Source: Chelydra serpentina (Eukaryota > Chordata > Testudines > Chelydridae). Taken from it: 64,000 nucleotides of DNA. Shown piece by piece: positions 53,158 through 64,000 of this stretch (position 1 is the stretch's first letter; each line of letters begins with the position of its first letter). Under the pieces are notes generated by a model. The model had not been told where the DNA came from. It did not search any database and worked only from the letters and a program-made list of their open reading frames with translations. The stretch spans positions 34,322,001 to 34,386,000 of the forward strand of contig JBAIAC010000008.1 in the NCBI GenBank assembly GCA_037349315.1. The letters are read 5' to 3'. The translations under genes and the position numbers were made by a program.

Positions 53158-55398
53158 AGTGGGAAATGAGACAGTTAGGCAGATACGTGTGTTTTTATTC
53201 AATTATTTTTTTTATCTGGTCTCCAGGGATAACATGAACAGTTTTAAGTGATCCATTACCTACTGTATGTAGAATTAAAAATAACCAGAGGTTTATACAA
53301 TTATCATCCTTTATAGACCAGACATGTGTAACCATTTTCGCTGAAATTACTAGCCAATATTTGTATTATTTATTCCAATAGAAAGGAAAATCAATGACAG
53401 TCATTCCCTCCTGAACCTTCAACATGGCAATTAATATGTTCAGCTACAGCCTGATCCTGCTCTCATTGAAATCAATGGGAGTTTTGCTACTGACTTCAAT
53501 AGGAGCAAGATCAGACTCATAATTGCACTGAAAAGCAAATACTGGTATTCTTCAAAGTGATCTTTCTACTCCTGGAATTCAAGTGTGTAATCATCAAGGA
53601 GGTGCAGACTCTCTGGGGAGGTGCAGGGTGTTCACAGAACAACATGCCTAGAATCGCCATCTGGTGTGAGGCCAGAAGGTAGTTTGATGGTGGAGGACAG
53701 GTGGGTGGGAGGGATTGGATTGTGTTGGAGTCCAGAGACAGATGGGACAGATTTCATTAAGAAGGCATTTTGCCCTGAAAGGTAATTTAATTGGGTTGAG
53801 GGTGGAATATTCTGTACAGATGGAGTACACATTTTGGAAAGAGAGGTGTGCAAGATAACTAAGTGACTGTGTGACCCTTAATTTTGCAGTTCTCATCTGT
53901 CTATTCTATTGTTACCACACCTATTGCTTGTTGCATCATGTCTCCCATTAGTCTGTAAACTCTTCTGGACTTGGAATATGCTTGTCTTTATATTCCAAGA
54001 GGCCCCGAGCACATTGGGAGTACTATGAATAAATATATATTAATGTATTTTTCACACTACATGTCTGACACAAAATATATCTCCTCTCTCTCCAGAACAC
54101 AATCACTGAACATGCATGCCATTCTCTCTTATCTGAGATGCATGACAAGATCCCTTTCAAGCTGGATAGATTTGTAGTCACCTCAGCTGTCAGGAAATAG
54201 TTAGAATTCCTCTGGAGCATTAACCTGCCACACCAGCATTCCATACAAACACACACTCTCTTTTGAACTTCTAAATTAGGCATTCTAAATATTAGGCAGC
54301 AGCTGCCTTTCAAAAGTATGGACAAAACTCATTCGACAAGAAACCGAAACTATGCAAACAATTTGAAAAATTGGATTGGAAACCAAAGCACCCAATAAGA
54401 CTCAAATGCTTTAGTTCCACCCAGAAACAATGCAAAATATCACACAACAGGCAATAAAAAGACTTGTGTAAACTAAATAATCAAAAATATCCTGCTGAAA
54501 TATATACTGACACTGCTGAAAATTTAATGTACTCTTTAATAGTGCTCTCACTATTTCCACAGCTATTTGTACACACTTTAAAACAAAAATGTAAATAATA
54601 AAAGAAACACAGGACCTTTCTCAGTGTTTATAATTGTAGACACAGTATACATTATGGATGAAATCCAGGCTCCATTGAAGTCAATGAGACTTTTGCCATT
54701 GACATTAATGGAGCCAAGTTTTCACCTGACTGCAAGGGAAAGGTTGTAAAATAGTGCCAGAGTCTGGCCACACGGGACAAAAATAGCCCAAAGTTAAATC
54801 ATTCTGTCATCACAATGGGCATTGTTTTGCAATAGAAAGACATGAACTCTAATAATTGATTTGACTGGTTTATTGTTTTCATTATCTTTTAATAGTGCAT
54901 ATGAAAGTGAAAGAACAACTTGATGCACTTCTGCAAAACAATCCCCATGTGATCCTAGAAGATTTAACTTTGAGCTATTCGTGCCATGTGTGCGCAGACT
55001 CTGGCACTGTTTTACAACCTTTCCAGCAGCGGTCTGGTGAAGTATTACATATCTTGCTTTAATCTGTGCAGATAAACAGAACCTGTTGCTGTGTTATAAA
55101 ATGGGAGGAGCACATAGAAATCTTCCTGTTTTGACTTAGTAATGTGTGGATAAAACGGCAATAAATATTTTAAAACTTTGAAATTCATGTATGGAAAGTC
55201 AGCTCATGGATTTTTTGAGTGATAGTGTAAATGCTTGGTTGCAATCACAGCTACTTTGGAACCTTGCTGTCTTTGGTGGAGCTCCGCTCTCTTTCCCTGC
55301 ATTATGTGCAGAGCCCCTCAAAAAGAGGGGAGTTAGCAGTTACTGATTTTAGAGGCCACATTGTATGGCAAAAATCCTCAGGGTAAGGAATAGAGCAT
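53158..55398. other. Non-coding with ancient repeat fragments
   Basis: 53440-53525 and 54655-54735 carry the CATTGAAATCAATGGGAG and CCATTGAAGTCAATGAGAC palindromic words. 53940-54035 is a copy of the family at 885-1005 (GTCTGTAAACTCTTCTGGAC, then CCCCGAGCACATTGGGAG, then a TGAATAAATA tail). The rest is AT-rich and unique. Confidence 0.45.
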
Positions 55399-55406
55399 GT
55401 TATGAA

Positions 55407-56086
55407 TAGGGTCCTACCAAATTCACAGCCATGAAAAACGCATCACGGACCATGAAATCTGGTCTCCCCCGTGAAATCTGGTCTTTTGTGGGCTTTTACC
55501 CTATACTATACAGATTTCACAGGAGAGACCAGCATTTCTCAAACTGCAGGTCCTGACCCAAAAGGGAGTTACAGGAGGGTCACAGTTATTTTAGGGAGGG
55601 TTATAGTATTACCACCCTTCCTTCTGCGCTGCCTTCAGATCTGGATGGCTGGAGAGCAGCGGCTGTTAGCCAGGCACCCAGCTCTGGAGGCAGTGTCCTG
55701 CCCGCAGCAGTGCAGAAGTAAGGGTGGCAATACCATCCCATGCCGCCTTTACTTCTGTGCTGCTGCCTTCAGAGCTGGGTAGCCGGAGAGTGGTGGCTGC
55801 TGACTGAGGGCCCAGCTCTGCAGGCCGCAGCGCAGAAGTGAGGGTGGCAGCTCTGAAGGCAGCGCTGGCAACAGCAGCAGCACAGAAGTAAAGGTAGCAG
55901 TAACGCATCCCCCCCTACAATACCTTGTGACCTCTCCTCCCCCAGCTCCTTTTTGGGTCAGGACCCCGACAATTACAACACTGTGAATTTTCAGATTTAA
56001 ACAGCTGAAATAATGAAATTTACGATTTTTAAAATCCAATGAGCATGAAATTCACCAAAATGGTCTGTGAATTTGCTAGGGCCCTA
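55407..56086. mobile_element. hAT element, non-autonomous, 680 bp
   Basis: Ends TAGGGTCCTACCAAATTCAC and, inverted, TAGGGCCCTAGCAAATTCAC. The flanking 8-mers are GTTATGAA and ATTATGGA, matching at six of eight with two transitions. The middle (55640-55900) repeats a module containing GCAGAAGTAAGGGTGGCA, which yields Ala/Cys-rich open frames on both strands. No transposase. Confidence 0.82.
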
Positions 56087-57650
56087 ATTATGGAGAATAG
56101 CTATTTCCAGCTTCTCTCCATCCTGTCCAAACAATGCCCCTTCTGACTTGTGAGCCCCAAGCTAAGAGTTGCAGAGAGGAAGTTTATGTGGTCTCTATGG
56201 AAAGGGGGGGATGCTGTTTTATTTGCATATAAGGAGAAAGAAGGAGCACTGGATCCTGTGTTTATAAGCGTTTTCCAAATGAGGTTGTGGGAAGTCAAGC
56301 ATGCATGTTTGACTGAAATATCTCCTCATGATTTAAATGTATTATCTTGTCATTTACATTCTGATTTATTAAACAGAGAGACAAAGGCTCATGTCCTCCA
56401 ATGTGCCACAACTCTACTCAGTGCATTGGTCAGCAAAGGTGGTTTAGGCCGGAGTACGACTACGCTACAAATAAAGGTGCAGTTATAGTATGGATAGGCA
56501 TAACTGGGCTAGCTAACTGGTATGCCAGTAAAAGCAATGAAGACACAGTAGCATGGACCCTAGCATGGCCCAGCTATCTGAGTATGTACCAAGGTCTGCA
56601 GCAGGCTTGTATTCAGGCAGTTAGCCTGCATTGAAACATGCGCTACCATGTCCTCACTACTGTTCCCTGTGCCAGCTAAATTAAAACTAGTGTGGATATG
56701 CTTACCTGTACTGCAATCAGAGCTTCATTGGTGGTGTATATGTATCCTTAAAGCCATCCATATACTGCCCTAGGCTATGAGATACCTGGGGGCCTCTTTG
56801 TTCCCTGGCAGAAGTCAGGGCAACCTCCATGCTGCTTTAACTTGCACTGGCTTGAAACAGTCTCCTGTGGGGCATTAATCTGGCGGGGTTCATGGGAGCA
56901 AATCACTCTCCATTATGGTCCCTCACACCTCTAGAAGATGCCCTATGCTGGGGAGGGATTGGAAGGGGAGCATAGAGGTAGCTATGCAGGCTCTGTGCCA
57001 GTCAGGTATTCCCCTACAGAGGGGGAATCCAAGCAGTCATTATGTGGGTTGGAAAGTCCCTTTCTGATGCTCTGGTGGTGCAAAGTAGCTATAGCTTGGG
57101 CTGGGTCTTGTCTAAAAACACATCTGTCCTATATGGCTTCAGAGGAGAAACAAACTATTTAGTATGGTTAAGATAAGAAATATATTGATGCTGTAATTGT
57201 TAATGTTATTTCTTAAAGGAAAAACAATAAATCAGTCAATACATATATTGCAGAAAGGCCAAAAGAGCAGCATACATTACCATTTTCACAGACCTCCTCT
57301 TACTTTAAAACCGTATTGCCATGACACAATATTCTAAACCACAAATATTGTTTGCTAACCTTCTTGGTAGTTTGCATGTGGTTGGACACTGGTACTGCAC
57401 TTGAGTCAGTTAGTCGATTATTAACTCTTCGGAAAACTGAGACTAGAGACTTTGCATTGCAAACTAATTCCCAGGAAGGCTCATAGATGCCAAAATACAT
57501 AGACATACTTTTCCTCAGAATCCTTCTCATTTGTTTTTATGGCTGTTATTCCTATTAATAGTGCTGCATTACTATCATTTATTTATTTTTGTTTAGCACT
57601 GACAATGTGTTTGCCATCACACAGAACCCTCCCCAAAATGCTGATGATTA
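56087..57650. other. Non-coding; degenerate MITE remnants
   Basis: 56440-56720 contains GGTGCAGTTATAGTATGGAT and ends with AAACTAGTGTGGATATGC, resembling a decayed Harbinger-like MITE. Open frames at 56150-56488 and 56938-57162 have no domain. Confidence 0.35.
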
Positions 57651-57654
57651 AAAT

Positions 57655-57830
57655 CTGACATTGGTGCAATTGGAGGAAATGTATATGTATTTTACACTTC
57701 ATAGTGTTTTACGTAAACCTCATAATGCTGTGGTGAGAGGATATTCCCATTTTACAAATGGGTAAAATGAGACACGAGAGATTAAATAACCCAAGATCAC
57801 ACAGCTCAGATGGCAAAGCTGTAAATAGAA
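57655..57830 (-). repeat. MIR-like CORE-SINE
   Basis: CCCATTTTACAAATGGGTAA, then AAATGAGACACGAGAGATTA, then CCCAAGATCACACAGCTCAG, the antisense MIR-like order seen at 8123-8395. Confidence 0.6.
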
Positions 57831-57834
57831 TGTA

Positions 57835-58118
57835 GGCTGTGTCTACACTAGGAGCACTTTACTGGTATCTATACCGGTACACTATGTTGGTAAAGCACTC
57901 CTTCTGTGAATGGAGCTATAACAGTAAAGCTGCACTTTGTATTGGTGAAGTAAAACCACCCTCATAAGTGAAACAATCTATACCAGTAAAGGCACAGATT
58001 TGCTGGTATATGCTAGAGGCTTCTGCCAGCATAGCTGTGTCTGTCAGGGATAACTTCTTTTCACACCCCTGACTGTGACATAGCTATGCCAGCAGAAATC
58101 TGTAGTGTAGACATAGCC
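57835..58118. mobile_element. Harbinger-like MITE
   Basis: Ends GGCTGTGTCTACACTAGGAG and, inverted, GGCTATGTCTACACTACAGA. Flanks are GTA and TTA, a decayed 3-bp duplication. 284 bp, with an internal CTATACCAGTAAAG word repeated with changes. Confidence 0.7.
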
Positions 58119-58610
58119 TTAGTGACTGACTCTTAGCCCTCTGCTTTGGTGGCAGTACACACTTCTTTCCAAGTGTTTAGCAGATCCCATTGTAAAGGAA
58201 GTACAGAGCTGCCAAGGCCAAAGCATCTCTAGACACACAAGTGTCTGTAGCTACCATATCAGGTTTAGTGATTGGGAATTTACCCACTCAACTGGTAAAT
58301 TATTAGTTACCAAGGCAAGTAGGAATTCTCAATGCTCTAGTCTGTCTGCAAAAGTAGGAGTAAATAAAGCATGAAAAGTATTGTCAAGATAAAATAATAG
58401 GGGATAGAAAAAATTACATCCAAAAATATCTCCTAACAAAGTAATTTTTGCAGTTTAACTGTAGAAAAATACCTTTGTGAAAAGCAACTACTAGCATTAG
58501 AACTTCCTATATGAGAAAATATGGGTGTATTTTTCACGTGTCAAGACGTATTTCATTTGTAAGACAACTGGCTCAAGTTATCCCTTCAGGCATATGCTAT
58601 GTTTAACCAC
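58119..58610. other. Non-coding, nothing recognised
   Basis: AT-rich, no frames of note. Confidence 0.4.
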
Positions 58611-58613
58611 TAA

Positions 58614-59448
58614 GGCCTTGGCTACACTTGCAGCTGTACAGCGCTGTTAGTTAAACCCGTGTTCGTACAGCTGAGTAGGGAAAGCGCTGCAGCCTGTCCA
58701 CACTGGCAGCCGCCAGCGCAGTAACTACCACTGACGTGGCTACATTTGCAGCACTTGCAGCTGTATTGGGAGCGGTGCATTATGGGCATTCAGGTAGCTG
58801 CAACGTGCTTTTCAAATGGGGGGGGTGAGGGGGACTTTGACAGGGAGCGTTTTGAGAGAGGGGGGGGGGGGTTTGAAATCTCCACAGAGTGTCAGCTCAT
58901 TATTTCCACACCTCCACATCCCCTGCCTCTCTCTCAATCACTGAAAGCAAACAGCAGGGGCTTTGTTTGTTTTTAAAGAGCAGATAAAAGAGAGGAAATG
59001 GAGCCTTTCCCCTCCCCCCCCCGCCGTTCTTCTCCCCCCGCCGTCTCTGTCCAAGGCATTCCTAACGGAGCTGCCGGCATTTGCTGCCGGCATTCCTAAC
59101 GGAGCCCCTCCCCTCTTTCCCACCCTCTGCCTGCAAAAAGTAGCTGTGGTTGTAAAGCTGTGTTCGTAGCAGCTCAACAACGGAGCTCTGAACTCCAACC
59201 CGGAAGTGCCGTTTCAAAACAAAGCAGCTTCCGGAGATCAGTAACTGCGTTGTTCCTGGGCTACACTGAAAGACCAGCGTTCCACCCACTTCGCAACAGT
59301 TGCTATTTCTCTCGGGGAGGTGGAGTACATGCAGCGCTGTATCTGAGGAGATACAACGTTGCACGTGCCTTGCAAGTGTAGCCAGTTAATGAGTTACAGC
59401 GCTGCCGGCAGTTTTATTGCGCTGTAACTTGTAAGTGTAGCCAAGGCC
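58614..59448. mobile_element. Harbinger-like element with TAA duplication, 835 bp
   Basis: Ends GGCCTTGGCTACACTTGCAG and, inverted, GGCCTTGGCTACACTTACAA. Perfectly flanked by TAA (58611-58613 and 59449-59451). The interior has a long G run (58860-58871), C-rich stretches, and CAGCGCTG words near both ends that extend the inverted symmetry. Open frames on both strands (58938-59364) are without domains, so it is non-autonomous. Confidence 0.8.
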
Positions 59449-59885
59449 TAAGCCAAATGCCTGAGGATTCTTCTGGCACGGGGAGCATTCAGGTAATATA
59501 GGGCCAGCATAGGGTGGGTATAGCTTGGGAAAAGGGGGCATGACTGGGGAACTGCTACATCTGGACAATCACCAACTGGCATAATGACCCCATTAGCAGC
59601 TGGGGCAATTTAGAGTAATTCTGAGTTAAACCAAGTGCCGTTTGGATGTTGGCCCTTTTACATTCAACCCACCCATGTTCAAAGTGTTGAGATAAGTGCT
59701 TTGGGTTTTGGTATGTCTCTGTTTAAGACACAAAAGATCACAGTTCACTGTAATAAGAGAGTAAGAGTTATCATCGTATTAACAAGTTTGAAATATATAT
59801 CATACATCTGGTTAGAGATGTGGTACATTTAGTTTTTTTATCCTTAAGTGTAATGCTGTTTTTTCAAACTTGTATAAATATATGT
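59449..59885. other. Non-coding, nothing recognised
   Basis: No repeat or coding pattern seen. Confidence 0.4.
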
Positions 59886-59888
59886 GCA

Positions 59889-60455
59889 CCTTATTTCTAG
59901 TCCTCATTATATAGCATTAGTGAGACCATTACTGGAACACTATTTCCAGTTCTGGTGTCCACATTTTTAAAAGTATGTTGACAAATTGTAAAGGGTTTAA
60001 AGAAGAACTGCCAGAGTGCGAGACTAACAAAGTTCAGTTTATTGAGTGTATTCAGGAGAAGGTTAAGAGGTGACTGGATCATAGTCTTTGAGTACCTATA
60101 TAGGGGGGAGGGGAGGATTTTTGATTGTTGACAAAAGCATCTCAAGGTTTTAATCTGGCAGTCAGAGGCATACCAAGCTCCAGTTTCTGGAAGATGCCAC
60201 TAGAAAAATCCAGACTAGAAACAAGGCACACATTTTTAACAATCAGGGTAATTAGTAATTGTAGTAATTTATTTAGAGATGTGGTGAATTTTATGTCACT
60301 GGAAGTCTTTCAATTGAGATTGGATTTTTTTCTCTCTAAAAGATATGTTCTGCCCCAACCAGAAGTTATGGGGTTGATGCAAGAATTACTGTCCTATGTT
60401 ATGCAGGACAGACTGGATGATCATAATGGTCCTTTCTGGCCTTAACATCTATGAA
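59889..60455 (+). pseudogene. CR1-type LINE ORF2 C-terminus and 3' end, highly decayed
   Basis: The order of weak matches follows CR1: a CATTACTGGAACACTATTTC block (the EYC region), RRLRGDW near 60060-60080, a VFQLRLDFF-like stretch near 60309-60335, and the 3' tail GACTGGATGATCATAATGGT, then CCTTTCTGGCC, ending ATCTATGAATCTTA. Stops and frameshifts throughout. Confidence 0.7.
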
Positions 60456-61252
60456 TCTTAGAAGTGCAAAACTCATCAACTGAAGAACAATAATAAGTCA
60501 ATAAGTTACAAAGCACAAATGCCATTCTTTTAATGTAAGGAGCATGTAGTGGTAGGTGTAATGAAACTATTAATTTCACTGTAGACAACCGTCTTGAGAA
60601 ATTTCTTTTCCTATGTGATATGTTGATATATTCCTGCTGTCGAAAAGAACATTGATGGTTATGGAGAAATATAAGGTACAAGAGGTATAATATTCCTGTT
60701 GCATGTGTGTGTTCGTGTGCTTTGGGGTGGGTTATATCATTGACTCCATCTCATCATAAAATATCTCTCTCATAGATGCATAGGGAAACATCTCCATTCA
60801 TTTTAAAATATTGGTCTTATCTCATAGGGTGCTGAGGACATGAGATACTGAGCATGATCGACTCCTGCTGAAGTCACTGTGAGTTGACACCCTGATTTAA
60901 CCCCTACTTAACAGCACTGGAGTAATCCCATCACTATTCAGTGTATCATATGCTTAACTTTAAATGCGTGCTTAAGTCCCATTCACTGTAATGAGACTTA
61001 AACACATAATGTTAAGTACTTTCCTAATTGCTTGGCAAAATCAGCACCTAAGGCTGCTCAGCACTTTGCAGAATTAGACTCTTGCTGGCAGTTCAGTTAG
61101 AGCTTGATCTCAAGCTTACTGAAGTCAGTAGAGACTCTCCTGTTAATTCCATTGGGCTTTTGATCAAACCCATAGAATTATATTAGCAACATGTGCATGT
61201 ATTTTAAAGTTTAATACCCTCCCACCTCCATATCACATCTTATTAGTTATAA
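60456..61252. other. Non-coding with an ancient repeat at 60850-61170
   Basis: 60850-61170 carries words such as GAAGTCACTGTGAGTTGACA, TTAAGTCCCATTCACTGTAA and TACTGAAGTCAGTAGAGAC, related to the palindromic family at 41535-41740, 53460 and 54670. Confidence 0.4.
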
Positions 61253-61260
61253 GAGGAAGA

Positions 61261-61634
61261 CATGGGCGGCAGGTATTAAAGGTCAGGGCAGGCTAAGCCT
61301 CCCCTGATCCAGGCCGTGGCCTCACCCATCTTCCCCTGGGAATCCGTGCCCTTCCTTCCCCTCTACCCTGAAGCTGGTGGGGGCCAGCCTGGCATGGGGG
61401 AGGGAGGGCTGGGGGCTTGGCCCAGCTCTTGTGGGGGACCAGTGGCTCATCTGGGGTGGGCAGGCTGGTGGCCACAGAGGGGGGTGTCTCGGGGCTCCTC
61501 TGGTCGTGGGGGGTAGGGAGGGGAAAGAGAGGGCTCGGGGCTCCAGTGTGTGTGAGTGGGGCCTTGGGTGGAAGGAGCAGGGCCAGCATGCTAGCCTCCT
61601 GAAAGTGGGGGAGGAGGTTCACCCACTGCCCATG
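61261..61634. mobile_element. GC-rich hAT-like element, 374 bp
   Basis: Ends CATGGGCGGCAGGT and, inverted, CATGGGCAGTGGGT. The flanking 8-mers GAGGAAGA and GAGAAAGA match at seven of eight. Interior G-rich, giving open frames on both strands with no domain. Same family as 19599-20480 and 29135. Confidence 0.75.
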
Positions 61635-61642
61635 GAGAAAGA

Positions 61643-64000
61643 GAATGAATGCAAGACAATATTATGATGGTCAATTGATGGCTCAGGCAGTGGTTCTTTA
61701 AGGAGGGCTTTAGGAGGTTTGACCACTGTGAGGCATTCACGGACAGAGCACAGTTCTTGTGGGATGGACTCCACATGAGTAGGGAGGGAAATAGACTTCT
61801 AGGATGGAGGTTGGCACAACTCATTAAATGAGCTTTATACTAGTAACGTGGTGTAGAGAGTTGGGAGATGTAATCTCGGTGCCTGATTTTAACATTGAGA
61901 AGGAGGAAAATCAAGTGAGAAAGGATACAGGAATGGAGAAAGGAACAGCAGTGGGTAGGAGAATGGACATTAAGAGGAAGGATAGTGCTGATACCAGTCA
62001 GACAGGCAACTCTGGCAACAGAATGACTGTATCCAATTGGGCGAGGAATGTGGGTGAAGCCAAGCAGCAACAATTAATATATTTGTACACCAATGCAAGG
62101 AGCCTGGGTAACAAAATGGAGAAACTAGAACTATTGGTGCAGGAAGTGAAACCAAATATTATAGGCATAACAGAAACATGGGGGAGTAGTATTCATGACT
62201 GGAGTACAGATATTGAAGGGTATGCCGTTCAGGAAAGACAAAAATAAAGGCAAAGGTGGTGGAGTAGCATTGGATATTAATGATAAGGTAGACTGTAAAG
62301 AGAAGTGATGGAATGGATTAGACAGAATCTGTCTGGGCCAAAATCACTTCGGGAAAGAAATCTATTAGAGGTTCCCCTTGGATTGTGCTGGGGTGTGCTT
62401 CAGACCATCAGGATCTGATTTGGATATGGATAGAGACCTCTTTAATGCTCTTAATGAAATAAATATTACTGGGGATTGTGTGATTATGGGAGACTTTAAC
62501 TTCCCAGATATAGATTAGATGACAAGTGCTACTAATAATAGTAGAGCCTAGATTTTCCTGGATGTGATAACTGACAGATTTCTTCACCAAACAGTTGCTG
62601 AACCAACAAGAGGTGATGCTATTTTAGAATTGGTATTGGTGAATAGTGAGGCCCTCATAGAAGAACCGGTTATAGAGGACAACTTAAGTTCAAGTGATCA
62701 TGCGCTAAATGGAAGGATAAACAAAAATAGATTTACAACAAGGTTCCTTGATTTCAAAAGAGCTAACTTTAAACAATTAAGGGAATTAGTTAGGGAAGTA
62801 GACCGCACTGAAGAATTTAAGAGTCTGAAGGTGAATGAGGCTTGGAATTACTTTAAGTCAAAATTGTAGAAGCTATCTGAACCCTGTACCCCAAGCAAGG
62901 AGAAAAATGGTGTATGGAAGGGTTGCAGACCAAGCTGGATGAGTAAGAATCTCAAAAAGATTATTAAGAGAAAGCAGAAAGCCTACAAGAAATGGATGGT
63001 GGGAGGGATAAAAAAGGAAAGCTACCTCTTGGAGGTCAGAAAGTGTAGGGGAAAAGTGAGAACTGCCAAAAGCCAAACAGAGTTGCACCTTGCAAAAGGA
63101 ATTAAAACCAGTAGTAAAAGGTTCTATCGCCATAGAAATAAGAAGAAAACAAGGAAAGAAAAGTGGGACTGCTAAACATTGAGGATCTGGTGGAGATTAA
63201 AGATTATCTAGGCATGGCCCAATACCTCAACAAATACTTTGCCTCAGGTTTAAATGAGGCTAATGAAGAGTTTAGGGGTAGTGGCAGGGTGACTAATGGA
63301 AATAAGGATATGGAAGTAGAAATTACCACATCTGATGTGGAAGTCAAACTCAAGCAGCTTAATGGGGGACCCAGATAATCTCTATCCAAGAATATTAAAG
63401 GAGCTGGCGCATGAAATTGCAAGCCCAATAGCAAGGATTTTTAATGAATCTGTAAACTCATGGGTCATACCCTATGACTGGAGAATTGCTAATATAGTTC
63501 CTAATTTTAAGAAAGGGAAAAACAGTGATCCAGGAAACTACAGGCCTGTTACTTTGACATCAGTTGTATGCAAGGTCTTGGAACAAATTTTGAAAGAGAT
63601 AGAAAGGACATAGAGGTGAACGGTAATTGGGACAAAATTACAACATGGTTTTACAAAAGGTTTTACAAAATGTGCCAGATCAACCTGATCTCCTTCTTTG
63701 AGAAGACAACTGATTTTTCAGATACAAGAAATGCAGTAGATCTAATTTACCTGGATTTCAGTAAGGCATTTGATACATTTCCACATGGGAAATTATTAGT
63801 TAAATTGGAGAAGATGGGGATTAATATGTGAATTGAAAGGAGGATAAGGAACTGGTTAAGGGAAAGATTACAACAGGTCATACTGAAAGGTGAACTATCA
63901 GGGTGGAGGGAGGTTACTAGTGGAGTTCCTCAGGGATCGGTCTCGGGACCAATTTTATTTAACATTTTTATTACTGACCTTGCCACAAAAAACAGTATAC
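61643..64000 (+). pseudogene. CR1-group LINE: ORF1 esterase end, endonuclease, reverse transcriptase; runs off the window
   Basis: The first readable part (61740-61830) ends an ORF1 with a D-G-L-H motif (Asp codon 61763, His codon 61772) followed by SREGNRLLGWRLAQLI, resembling the C-terminal esterase block of CR1/L3-type LINEs. The endonuclease begins near 62078 (YLYTNARSLGNKMEKLELLV, IIGITETWGSS) and continues with frame changes to VIMGDFNFPDID near 62485-62515, interrupted by a stop. Connector frames follow (62564-62869, 62939-63175, 63163-63378). Reverse transcriptase then gives FKKGKNSDPGNYRPVTLTS (63512-63568), motif [14 protein letters not shown] (about 63750-63788) and motif [19 protein letters not shown] (63919-63972). 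The catalytic ADD box would lie beyond 64000. Several stops and at least four frame changes make it inactive. It would nick target DNA and copy its RNA there if intact. Confidence 0.88.

Overview
The window looks like non-coding DNA from a reptile genome, most probably a cryptodiran turtle. The reasons are several CR1-clade LINEs (one with the repeated ATCATAGAAT-type 3' tail), turtle-type SINEs with the AAGCTTTCGTGGGTGAATAC core, and a dense background of small hAT-like and Harbinger-like elements, several with intact target-site duplications (TSDs). I found no convincing exon of a host gene. Nearly all of the longer open frames lie inside transposable elements or low-complexity DNA, so the segment is intergenic or deep in an intron. 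Element names come from recognition, not from a search.

Region by region. 1-6.7 kb: a pogo/Tigger-like element (1766-6738) is split by a young Ty3/Gypsy retrotransposon (LTRs 1876-2440 and 6067-6631, each 565 bp with 5 differences, 5-bp TSD GGGTG, tRNA-Leu-type primer site). Its protein has decayed at every catalytic centre, and integrase lies upstream of the reverse transcriptase/RNase H remnant. 7-11.7 kb: a dispersed repeat, a MIR-like SINE, and a CR1 tail interrupted by a solo LTR (10004-10959). 13-20.5 kb: a near-palindromic hAT MITE (13046-13383), a 704-bp hAT element, an old RTE/L1-like LINE fragment, a tRNA-like inverted-repeat element interrupted by a CR1 LINE with readable reverse transcriptase motifs (18066-19305), and a GC-rich element with long inverted ends. 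20.5-35 kb: mostly unique AT-rich DNA with two MIR/CORE-SINE pieces, hAT elements at 23763-24137 and 26971-27180, and GC-rich patches; 24.5-25.1 kb and 33.4-34.3 kb could be conserved non-coding sequence.

35.2-40.7 kb: a decayed Sushi-type (chromovirus-like) Gypsy element with readable Gag, protease, reverse transcriptase and integrase traces; its 5' LTR carries a hAT insertion whose empty site is still visible in the 3' LTR. 41.9-50.9 kb: Harbinger-like MITEs, a turtle SINE, a second copy of the dispersed repeat, a CR1 3' end, and a second solo LTR (50116-50953) of the same family as the one at 10 kb but in opposite orientation. 52.7-64 kb: a composite SINE unit with inverted arms, a 680-bp hAT element, Harbinger-like elements with TAA-type duplications, a CR1 tail, another hAT element, and a CR1-group LINE with an esterase-like ORF1 end, endonuclease and reverse transcriptase running off the right edge.

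The genes here do not form a pathway. They are remnants of independent transposons, and the informative structure is their nesting, which gives a relative order of insertion.
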